Shown in pieces: positions 6,431 through 12,342 of a stretch of DNA of 12,342 nucleotides (its first letter is position 1; each line of letters begins with the position of its first letter). The stretch is taken from assembly GCA_943327015.2 (NCBI GenBank), contig CALPVM020000031.1:1-12342 (forward strand). Reading direction: 5' to 3'. The position numbers were made by a program, and so were the translations under genes. This DNA is from Akkermansia muciniphila (lineage in GTDB: Bacteria; Pseudomonadota; Gammaproteobacteria; Burkholderiales; Burkholderiaceae_C). A model generated the notes under the pieces. The model worked only from the letters and a program-made list of their open reading frames with translations, searched no databases and was not told the DNA's origin.

Positions 6431-8718
6431 GTGGCTTTAACGCAATCGGCATAGTAACGCACTTTACCGTTAGCGTCTTCTTGCTCTACCAGCCCATGGA
6501 TATCGGTTTCAAAACCGGGACACTGGGCGTTAAATTCGCGTGAAAACTTAAGGTAATCCACAATCTTTTTATTAAACACTTCACCCGGAATAAGCAACGG
6601 AATACCGGGTGGGTAAGGTGTAACCAGACCAACCGTAATGCGCCCCTCCAGATGGTCAATTTCCACGCGCTCGGTTTTGCGTAACGCAATGTGGGCGTAG
6701 GCATCGCTCGGTTTCATAGCGGGGGCCAAGTCGCTCAAATACATATCGGTGGTTAAACGGGCAATGTCGTACTTGGCATACAGCTCGTGCACGTGCTGAC
6801 ACAGATCCGCCAGCCCCATGCGTTCGTAACGCGGATGCTTCTGGCAAAACTCAGGCAACACACGCCACATCGGCTGGTTTTTGGCGTAATCGTCTTTGAA
6901 CTGCTGCAAGGCAGTCAACATGCTGTTCCAGCGGCCTTTGGTAATGCCTATGGTGAACATGATAAAAAAGCTGTAAAGGCCAGTTTTTTCTACCACCACG
7001 CCGTGTTCTGCCAAAAATTTGGTCACGATACTGGCAGGTATGCCTGTTTTGGCGAACTTGCCATTTAAATCCATACCCGGCGTCACAATGGTAGCCTTAA
7101 TGGGGTCCAGCATATTAAAGCCAGCCGCCATCTTGCCAAAGCCGTGCCAATTGACGCCCGCCTTGGCGTTGCGCGATTCAGCCTTGATCACCCAGTCATC
7201 AGCCCGGCCAATGCCCTCTTCTGCCAAACTCTCCGGGCCCCAGACCTTAAACCACCAGTCATCTCCATATTCCTGATCCACCTTACGCATGGCACGGCGA
7301 AAATCAAGTGCTTCGGCAATACTTTCTTCTACCAGCGCCGTGCCACCGGGTGGCTCCATCATGGCAGCAGCCACATCGCAGCTGGCAATAATGCTGTACT
7401 GCGGGCTGGTGCTGGTGTGCATTAAGTACGCTTCATTGAACAAGTGCTGATCGAGTTTGACGGTTTGAGAATCCTGCACCAACACATGGCTGGCTTGGCT
7501 GATACCCGCCAACAACTTGTGAATTGACTGTGTTGCATACACCATCGCCTGTTTCGGGCGGTTACGCTTTTTACCCATGGCATGGTAAGAGCCGTAAAAC
7601 GGATGGAAAGCCGCATGCGGCAACCAAGCCTCGTCAAAATGGATATTCTCCACATAACCATCCAGCATGGTTTTTACAGTTTCCGTGTTGTACAAAACAC
7701 CATCATACGTTGACTGAGTCAAGGTGAGTACGCGCGGCTTGATGGCACCTACATCAACTCCCGCTAAATGCTCCTTAACCAATGGATTGGCGGCAATTTT
7801 GGCCTTGATGGTATCGGGCTCAAACTCGCTCTTGGGTATCGGGCCGATAATGCCAAAGTGGTTGCGCGTAGGCTTCAAAAACACAGGTATGGCGCCTGTC
7901 ATGATGATGGAGTGCAATATCGATTTGTGGCAATTGCGGTCCACCACCACCACATCATTAGGGGCCACCGTGTGGTGCCATACCATCTTGTTGCTGGTGC
8001 TGGTGCCGTTGGTCACAAAAAAGCAATAGTCGGCATTAAAAATTCGTGCTGCATTGCGTTCACTGGCAGCTACCGGGCCGGTATGGTCCAACAACTGTCC
8101 TAACTCTTCTACAGCATTACACACGTCAGCCCGCAGCATGTTTTCGCCAAAAAACTGGTGAAACATTTGCCCGACAGGGCTCTTTAAAAATGCTACGCCG
8201 CCGGAGTGCCCGGGGCAATGCCAGGAGTAAGAACCGTCTTCTGCATAATCGAGCAAGGCCTTGAAAAACGGTGGTTGCACACCCTCCAGATACGACTTGG
8301 CCTCACGGATGATGTGACGCGCCACGAACTCAGGCGTATCTTCAAACATATGGATAAACCCATGCAGCTCACGCAAAATATCATTCGGTATGTGGCGCGA
8401 TGTTTTGGTTTCGCCGTACACATAAATTGGCACATCCAGGTTTTTACGACGCACTTCTTCAATAAAGTGGCGCAGGTTCAGCACGGCAGGGTCCAGATCG
8501 GGGCCAGGTGTAAATTCTTCGTCGTCAATTGACAAAATAAATGCACTGGCGCGGCTTTGCTGCTGGGCAAACTGACTTAAATCGCCATAACTGGTAACAC
8601 CTAACACCTCAAAACCTTCAGACTCAATGGCTTGTGCCAAAGCACGTATTCCAAGTCCAGAGGTGTTCTCGGACCGAAAATCTTCGTCAATAATAATTAT
8701 GGGAAAACGAAATTTCAT
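6427..8718 (-). CDS. PLP-dependent Orn/Lys/Arg decarboxylase (probably arginine decarboxylase, AdiA-like)
   Basis: Decarboxylates a basic amino acid to its amine (arginine to agmatine, if the specificity reading is right), consuming a cytoplasmic proton. It is 763 residues, the full length of the large bacterial fold-type-I family. A response-regulator-like wing domain (1 to about 145) begins IIIIDEDF. The PLP core has Asp362 in FDEAW, which holds the pyridine nitrogen, and the Schiff-base Lys401 in the ATQSIHKLLAGISQAS motif. The C-terminal domain runs from about 620. The DEAW form recalls arginine decarboxylases such as AdiA, whereas lysine and ornithine enzymes usually have DSAW; this is from memory and not decisive. 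GGAG at 8726-8729 lies 7 nt before the ATG. No amino-acid/amine antiporter gene is beside it, so an acid-resistance pair is not evident; polyamine synthesis or pH balance are both possible. Confidence 0.95.
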   Translation of the reverse strand: MKFRFPIIIIDEDFRSENTSGLGIRALAQAIESEGFEVLGVTSYGDLSQFAQQQSRASAFILSIDDEEFTPGPDLDPAVLNLRHFIEEVRRKNLDVPIYVYGETKTSRHIPNDILRELHGFIHMFEDTPEFVARHIIREAKSYLEGVQPPFFKALLDYAEDGSYSWHCPGHSGGVAFLKSPVGQMFHQFFGENMLRADVCNAVEELGQLLDHTGPVAASERNAARIFNADYCFFVTNGTSTSNKMVWHHTVAPNDVVVVDRNCHKSILHSIIMTGAIPVFLKPTRNHFGIIGPIPKSEFEPDTIKAKIAANPLVKEHLAGVDVGAIKPRVLTLTQSTYDGVLYNTETVKTMLDGYVENIHFDEAWLPHAAFHPFYGSYHAMGKKRNRPKQAMVYATQSIHKLLAGISQASHVLVQDSQTVKLDQHLFNEAYLMHTSTSPQYSIIASCDVAAAMMEPPGGTALVEESIAEALDFRRAMRKVDQEYGDDWWFKVWGPESLAEEGIGRADDWVIKAESRNAKAGVNWHGFGKMAAGFNMLDPIKATIVTPGMDLNGKFAKTGIPASIVTKFLAEHGVVVEKTGLYSFFIMFTIGITKGRWNSMLTALQQFKDDYAKNQPMWRVLPEFCQKHPRYERMGLADLCQHVHELYAKYDIARLTTDMYLSDLAPAMKPSDAYAHIALRKTERVEIDHLEGRITVGLVTPYPPGIPLLIPGEVFNKKIVDYLKFSREFNAQCPGFETDIHGLVEQEDANGKVRYYADCVKAT

Positions 8719-8774
8719 GCTCTAGCTCCAACGGCAATGCAAAATTGATTAATTTGTGCCGAAGTGTAAGGATT

Positions 8775-8787
8775 AATTGAGTCAATT
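8775..8787. repeat. Perfect 6-bp inverted repeat, possible operator
   Basis: AATTGA-g-TCAATT is a perfect palindrome with one central base in the 134-nt gap between the divergent decarboxylase and NfeD genes. It overlaps the -35 element of the candidate NfeD promoter, which is where a repressor could sit. AT-rich palindromes of this size also occur by chance. Confidence 0.35.
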
Positions 8788-8805
8788 CGATGGCAAATTT
8801 AAACT
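8777..8805 (+). promoter_or_regulatory. Candidate promoter of the NfeD-QmcA operon
   Basis: TTGAGT (8777-8782), 17-nt spacer and TAAACT (8800-8805), four of six matches each. Transcription would start near 8812, leaving a leader of about 40 nt with AGAGGG at 8839-8844 before the ATG. A TTGACT at 8807-8812 is a second possible -35 but has no well-spaced -10. I found no convincing promoter on the minus strand for the decarboxylase. Confidence 0.3.
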
Positions 8806-8852
8806 TTTGACTGACAATGCCACCATAACACTGAAATTAGAGGGCTTCATCC

Positions 8853-9278
8853 ATGGCAGAGTCAACCATTTGGTGGGTTATTACTGGTATCACTATTGCT
8901 GGTGAATTGGTATTGGGCACTTTTTATCTGCTTATGCTCGCTTTGGGCATGGCAGCTGCCGCAATATCAGCCCATTTGGGTGCCAGTACCATGGTACAAA
9001 TGGTTATTGCCGCCGCAGTGGGGGGAGCCTCGGTAGTTGCGTGGTATTTTCGTAAAAAGAACCACAGTACCGAACCGCAAGCACAAGCCAACCCGAATGT
9101 AGTCATGGATGTGGGTGAGCTGGTGCTGGTAAACGCATGGAACCCCGATGGCACCGCTCATGTGCACTACCGCGGTAGCCAATGGACTGTTTTTCACCGA
9201 CCGGGCGTTACCCCAAGCACCGGCGCCCATCGCGTTGCAGAAATGGTAGGCAGCCGCCTATTGGTAGACAAAGCTTAA
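8853..9278 (+). CDS. Short NfeD family membrane protein
   Basis: A 141-residue protein with closely spaced hydrophobic segments (about 6-42 as two helices, 47-66 as a third), then RKKN and a soluble C-terminal domain (about 85-140). The C-terminal part (GELVLVNAWNPDGTAHVHYRGSQWTV, ending with GSRLLVDK) fits the OB-fold of NfeD proteins. It lacks the N-terminal serine protease (ClpP-like) domain of long NfeD, so it is the short, YbbJ-like type. Such proteins are encoded beside SPFH/stomatin genes and are thought to work with them in membrane microdomains or membrane quality control. Here the SPFH gene follows after 22 nt, as expected for an operon. AGAGGG lies 8 nt before the start. Confidence 0.9.
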   Translation: MAESTIWWVITGITIAGELVLGTFYLLMLALGMAAAAISAHLGASTMVQMVIAAAVGGASVVAWYFRKKNHSTEPQAQANPNVVMDVGELVLVNAWNPDGTAHVHYRGSQWTVFHRPGVTPSTGAHRVAEMVGSRLLVDKA

Positions 9279-9300
9279 TCATTCAACATAGGAACTCATC

Positions 9301-10209
9301 ATGGAAATAGCCATTGTTATTCTGGTCATCGGTTTTATTTTTGTTACGCGCTCAGTCAAGGTAGTGCCGCAGCAGCACGCTTGGGTGGTGGAGCGTTTGG
9401 GCAAATACCATGGCACATTGTCACCAGGTCTGAACTTTTTGGTGCCATTTGTCGACACCGTTGCCTATAAACATATGCTGAAAGAAGTACCGCTGGACAT
9501 TGCCAGCCAGGTGTGTATTACCCGCGACAACACACAGCTGCAGGTAGATGGTATTTTGTATTTTCAGGTCACTGATGCTATGCGCGCCAGCTATGGTTCT
9601 AGTAACTACATTGTGGCCATATCACAATTGGCGCAAACGTCGCTGCGCTCGGTGATCGGCAAGTTAGAACTCGACAAAACTTTTGAAGAGCGGGACATAA
9701 TTAACGCACAGGTAGTCGCCGCGATTGACGAAGCAGCGCTCAACTGGGGCGTTAAAGTACTGCGCTACGAAATCAAAGACCTGACCCCACCCAAAGAAAT
9801 TTTGCACGCCATGCAAGCCCAAATTACGGCTGAGCGTGAAAAACGCGCACTGATTGCCGCCTCCGAAGGCCGGCGCCAAGAGCAAATTAATATCGCCACC
9901 GGCGAACGCGAAGCGTTTATTGCCCGGTCTGAGGGTGAGAAACAAGCTGCGATTAACAACGCACAGGGTGAAGCGGCATCGATCACCGCCGTTGCCGATG
10001 CTACTGCTCAGGCCATAGAACGGATTGCCAGCGCGATTCGTCAACCCGGCGGTGAGCAGGCAGTACAACTCAAAGTGGCTGAAAAAGCGGTTGATGCCTA
10101 TGCCAAAGTAGCCGCAGACTCGGCAACTACACTCATTATTCCGGGCAATATGACCGAGGTTTCATCGTTGATTGTGTCTGCCATGAAAATGGTACAAGGC
10201 AGCAAGTAG
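9301..10209 (+). CDS. qmcA: SPFH/stomatin-like membrane protein, QmcA family
   Basis: A 302-residue membrane-anchored scaffold protein. One N-terminal helix (about 2-16) is followed directly by the SPFH/band 7 domain (about 18-185), with the typical VVPQQHAWVVERLGKYHGTLSPGLNFLVPF and a run ending DLTPPKEILHAMQAQ. A Glu/Ala/Arg-rich coiled coil follows (about 172-245, with repeated ASEGRRQEQ and RSEGEKQAA) that drives oligomerisation, then a conserved tail with TTLIIPGNM. QmcA proteins form large cage-like oligomers on the inner membrane and associate with FtsH-type proteolysis in known cases; the present role is inferred from family. It is the second gene of an operon with the NfeD gene; AGGA lies about 8 nt before the ATG. 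Length is normal. Confidence 0.93.
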   Translation: MEIAIVILVIGFIFVTRSVKVVPQQHAWVVERLGKYHGTLSPGLNFLVPFVDTVAYKHMLKEVPLDIASQVCITRDNTQLQVDGILYFQVTDAMRASYGSSNYIVAISQLAQTSLRSVIGKLELDKTFEERDIINAQVVAAIDEAALNWGVKVLRYEIKDLTPPKEILHAMQAQITAEREKRALIAASEGRRQEQINIATGEREAFIARSEGEKQAAINNAQGEAASITAVADATAQAIERIASAIRQPGGEQAVQLKVAEKAVDAYAKVAADSATTLIIPGNMTEVSSLIVSAMKMVQGSK

Positions 10210-10239
10210 TAAACTTCATTTTTATGAGTTTCTACGATT

Positions 10240-10245
10240 TATAAT
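10240..10245 (+). promoter_or_regulatory. Candidate -10 element upstream of the DUF2158 gene
   Basis: A perfect TATAAT lies in the 125-nt gap after qmcA. No good -35 stands at 16-18 nt; the nearest is a weak TTCATT at 10215-10220 (19-nt spacer). If used, the transcript would begin near 10252 and carry the 10259-10292 inverted repeat in a leader of about 83 nt. Confidence 0.35.
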
Positions 10246-10258
10246 CTTCCATGGAATC

Positions 10259-10292
10259 ACCTTTTTGAATAAGTAAGCCCATTCAAAAAGGT
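10259..10292. repeat. 12-bp perfect inverted repeat with 10-nt loop
   Basis: The left arm ACCTTTTTGAAT (10259-10270) and right arm ATTCAAAAAGGT (10281-10292) are exact reverse complements, around the loop AAGTAAGCCC. The RNA could form a mostly A-U hairpin. It is not a classical intrinsic terminator, because the stem is AT-rich and no U-tract follows on either strand. It might attenuate qmcA read-through, shape the leader of the DUF2158 mRNA, or be a protein-binding operator. Confidence 0.6.
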
Positions 10293-10334
10293 TACATCTT
10301 TGCACAAATAATCATTTTTACAAGAGGAAGACGT

Positions 10335-10535
10335 ATGAGTGGCAAATTTCAAGCCGGCGATCTGGTTCAACTTAAATCCGGTGGCCCCATCATGGAAGTC
10401 ATGGCCTACTCGGCTGCAGATCCCAACATGGTTGAATGCTTCTGGAAAATCAAAGAAAGAATCTTTCCGGAAAAATACCACGAAGACAAACTCGTCAAAC
10501 GCGAAGCCGGCGAGATTAAAATCGCGTCACTCTAA
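10335..10535 (+). CDS. DUF2158 / YodC-like small protein
   Basis: A 66-residue cytoplasmic protein without membrane segments. The opening (FQAGDLVQLKSGGPIMEVMAY) and the middle MVECFWK, with a later EDKLV, match the pattern of YodC-like DUF2158 proteins: a small beta-barrel whose function is unknown. A strong AGAGGAAG ends 4 nt before the ATG. A 125-nt gap with its own -10 candidate and hairpin separates it from qmcA, so it probably has its own promoter. Its stop lies 7 nt from the end of the convergent permease gene. Confidence 0.85.
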   Translation: MSGKFQAGDLVQLKSGGPIMEVMAYSAADPNMVECFWKIKERIFPEKYHEDKLVKREAGEIKIASL

Positions 10536-10542
10536 AGCGCAT

Positions 10543-12342
10543 TTATTCATTGGCACGCCCCAAGGTTTGCATCACGGGGCGTTGCAAAATATTGCGTAGC
10601 CCCCACCATCCGGCTAGCAATGCTAACAATGCTCCAGTAACGGCACCCCATAACGGCACCCAAAGCGACACCGTCCAAGCAAATTCAAACACGTAGCGAG
10701 CCAGCGCCCAACCAATAGCCACTGCTACAACAGACGCCAAAACACCAGACAACAAACCAATGCCCGCCAACTCGGCGCGCTGAACCTGGCGCAATAAGCT
10801 GTTTTGTGCACCCACCGCACGCATAATGGCAAACTCCTTAGCCCGTTCTTCACGGGTAGCTGTAACGGCAGCTACCAACACCACGACACCCGCAGCCAGC
10901 GTAAAGCCAAACAAAAACTCTACAGCGCGAATCACTTTATCCAATACCTGTTGCACCTGATTGATCGTCGATGTCATGTCAACGTTGGTAAGGTTGGGAA
11001 ACTGCTTTAACAGCGCATTGTCAAAGCCTATGACTACAGGCGCCTTAAATGCAGCGATAAATGTAACCGGCACACCAGACATTTGACCCACTGGGTACAT
11101 GACAAAGAAGTTGACCCGCATTGAGCTCCAATCCACCTTACGTAGGCTGGTAATGCGCGCCTCTACCTCCACTCCACCCATACTAAACACCAAGGCATCA
11201 CCTAACGACAGCTTTAATGTTTTGGCAAGCCCCTCTTCCACACTAATGCCATTGGCGTCTTCCTCCTGCCATTGGCCCTTGATAACTTCGTTATAGCTAG
11301 GTGCCTGCTCGGCATACGACAAATTAAATTCGCGGTCTACCAAACGCTTGGCTCGGTCTTCAGAGTAATCATCTGGCGATACTTCGCGACCATTCACTCG
11401 TAACAAGCGACCCCGCATCATGGGGTACCAATCCATTCGATCCACCCCAGCCTTTTGAACGGTCTGTTTAAAAGCATCGGCCTGTTCTGGCAAAATATTG
11501 ATAACAAATCGATCGGGTGCATCCGGCGGAGTAGCATTGCGCCAGCTGCTGATTAAATCGGTTCGCAACAATACCAACAATACCAGGGCCAACAAGCCAA
11601 TCGACAAAGCACTCACCTGCACCACGGTGTAGGCAGGCCGGGCAGAAACCTGACGGGTTGCTAGCACCAACCAACGCGGCGCCGTAGACTCATTGACGCT
11701 TTTGCGCAAAAGTTTAACGGCTAGCCAACTGGTGCCGGCAAACAACAACACGGCTAAAGCAAAACCACCCACAGCTATAAGCCCCATGGTTGCATCGCTG
11801 CTAGCCGTCATAAGCAACGTAGCAAACCCAGCGACACCCAGGCCTAGAACACCCAGCGATGCCGGCCGCAAGTTACCCACATCACGCCGGATCACACGCA
11901 GTGGCGGCACCTGTGCCAACTGCAACACAGGTGGCAAACCAAAAGCAAACAACAAGGTTAAACCAACACCTAGTCCAAGCCCCACTGGATGCCAACTTGC
12001 CGCCGGCAGGGATGATTGCACCAAGCCTGCAAGCAACATCACAAACACATAATGCACGCCATAACCGATAAAAATACCCAACACACTGGCAAATATACCG
12101 ACCAGTGCAAATTCAAATGCATAACTGGCAGCAATGGTGCGCTGGCGCAGACCAAGCACACGCAACATGGCACAGTCATCTAAGTGGCGCGCAGCGAATG
12201 AACGTGCCGCAAGTGCCACAGCCACTGCACTCAATAAAGCAGCGAGCAATGCCACTAGGCTCAAAAACTTTTCTGCGCGCCCCATGGTTTGGGACATTTC
12301 AGGGCGACCACCTTCTAACGATTCAATACGTACACCGTGCAC
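10543..12342 (-). CDS. FtsX-like ABC transporter permease, YbbP type, C-terminal part
   Basis: The last 599 codons of an inner-membrane permease; the N-terminus lies beyond the right edge, so the GTG at the edge is an internal Val, not the start. An FtsX-like core (window residues about 28-150) has the hydrophobic helix LSLVALLAALLSAVAVALA and the cytoplasmic MLRVLGLRQRTI coupling segment. Two helices follow at about 160-210, a third near 240-260, then an extracytoplasmic domain (about 270-470). A second FtsX core (about 480-590) repeats the pattern with FAIMRAVGAQNSLLRQVQ. Duplicated cores and this length fit YbbP-like proteins (about 800 residues), which pair with a YbbA-type ATPase in export or membrane-remodelling complexes. 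The ATPase gene is probably to the right. Substrate unknown. Confidence 0.88.
   Translation of the reverse strand: MHGVRIESLEGGRPEMSQTMGRAEKFLSLVALLAALLSAVAVALAARSFAARHLDDCAMLRVLGLRQRTIAASYAFEFALVGIFASVLGIFIGYGVHYVFVMLLAGLVQSSLPAASWHPVGLGLGVGLTLLFAFGLPPVLQLAQVPPLRVIRRDVGNLRPASLGVLGLGVAGFATLLMTASSDATMGLIAVGGFALAVLLFAGTSWLAVKLLRKSVNESTAPRWLVLATRQVSARPAYTVVQVSALSIGLLALVLLVLLRTDLISSWRNATPPDAPDRFVINILPEQADAFKQTVQKAGVDRMDWYPMMRGRLLRVNGREVSPDDYSEDRAKRLVDREFNLSYAEQAPSYNEVIKGQWQEEDANGISVEEGLAKTLKLSLGDALVFSMGGVEVEARITSLRKVDWSSMRVNFFVMYPVGQMSGVPVTFIAAFKAPVVIGFDNALLKQFPNLTNVDMTSTINQVQQVLDKVIRAVEFLFGFTLAAGVVVLVAAVTATREERAKEFAIMRAVGAQNSLLRQVQRAELAGIGLLSGVLASVVAVAIGWALARYVFEFAWTVSLWVPLWGAVTGALLALLAGWWGLRNILQRPVMQTLGRANE

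Noticed and set aside
6228..8808. The 13-mer AATTTAAACTTTT occurs upstream of two plus-strand genes (6228-6240 and 8796-8808).
   Set aside because: One shared AT-rich 13-mer in a window of this size is about what chance gives, and a close variant also lies inside the cyclase gene near 653-665.
8824..8837. TTGACT at 8807-8812 with CATAAC or TGAAAT as a promoter for the NfeD gene.
   Set aside because: Spacers of 11 and 19 nt are poor; the TTGAGT/TAAACT pair with 17 nt was preferred.
10259..10292. Intrinsic terminator after qmcA.
   Set aside because: The stem is mostly A-T and no run of T follows on either strand, so only a neutral inverted repeat is reported.
12340..12342. GTG at the right edge as the start of the permease gene.
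   Set aside because: It is followed at once by an internal FtsX core and the protein is about 200 residues shorter than its family; the gene clearly continues beyond the window.

Overview
The window reads as a chromosomal segment of a Gram-negative proteobacterium. The outer-membrane two-partner secretion (TPS) transporter, the QmcA/NfeD pair, the large acid-type PLP decarboxylase and the YbbP-type FtsX permease together suggest a gamma- or betaproteobacterium. Moderate GC and the decarboxylase type make me lean towards Betaproteobacteria, but this is only an inference. Coding density is very high. No RNA genes, insertion sequences, prophage genes or CRISPR arrays are visible, and no gene-free stretch exceeds 300 bases.

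Left half (1-6141, minus strand): four genes run leftwards in one tightly coupled operon behind a good sigma70-like promoter (6172-6200). The order is an exported TPR-CHAT caspase-like protein (1022 aa), an exported FecR-like protein (236 aa), a membrane CHASE2-adenylate cyclase (652 aa), and the start of a ShlB/FhaC/HecB-type TPS transporter (TpsB) that runs off the left edge. The first two junctions are ATGA overlaps and the third has a 4-nt gap. The set looks like one envelope system: a periplasmic or secreted caspase-like protease with TPRs, a small exported accessory protein, a periplasm-facing sensor that makes cAMP, and an outer-membrane channel whose exoprotein (TpsA) is probably encoded just outside the window.

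Middle (6142-8852): a divergent promoter region, a 60-aa orphan coiled-coil ORF on the plus strand, and a 763-aa fold-type-I PLP decarboxylase of the Orn/Lys/Arg family on the minus strand. Residues around its active site look arginine-decarboxylase-like. The two genes meet tail to tail with a 3-nt overlap.

Right (8853-12342): a plus-strand run of a short NfeD protein, a QmcA-type SPFH/stomatin protein and a DUF2158/YodC-like small protein. The last is separated from the others by a 125-nt gap holding a perfect TATAAT and a 12-bp inverted repeat. The window ends inside a minus-strand YbbP-like ABC permease (C-terminal 599 codons) that converges on the DUF2158 gene with a 7-nt gap. NfeD and the SPFH protein are a classic membrane-microdomain pair; the other genes here are housekeeping or accessory functions with no evident mutual link.
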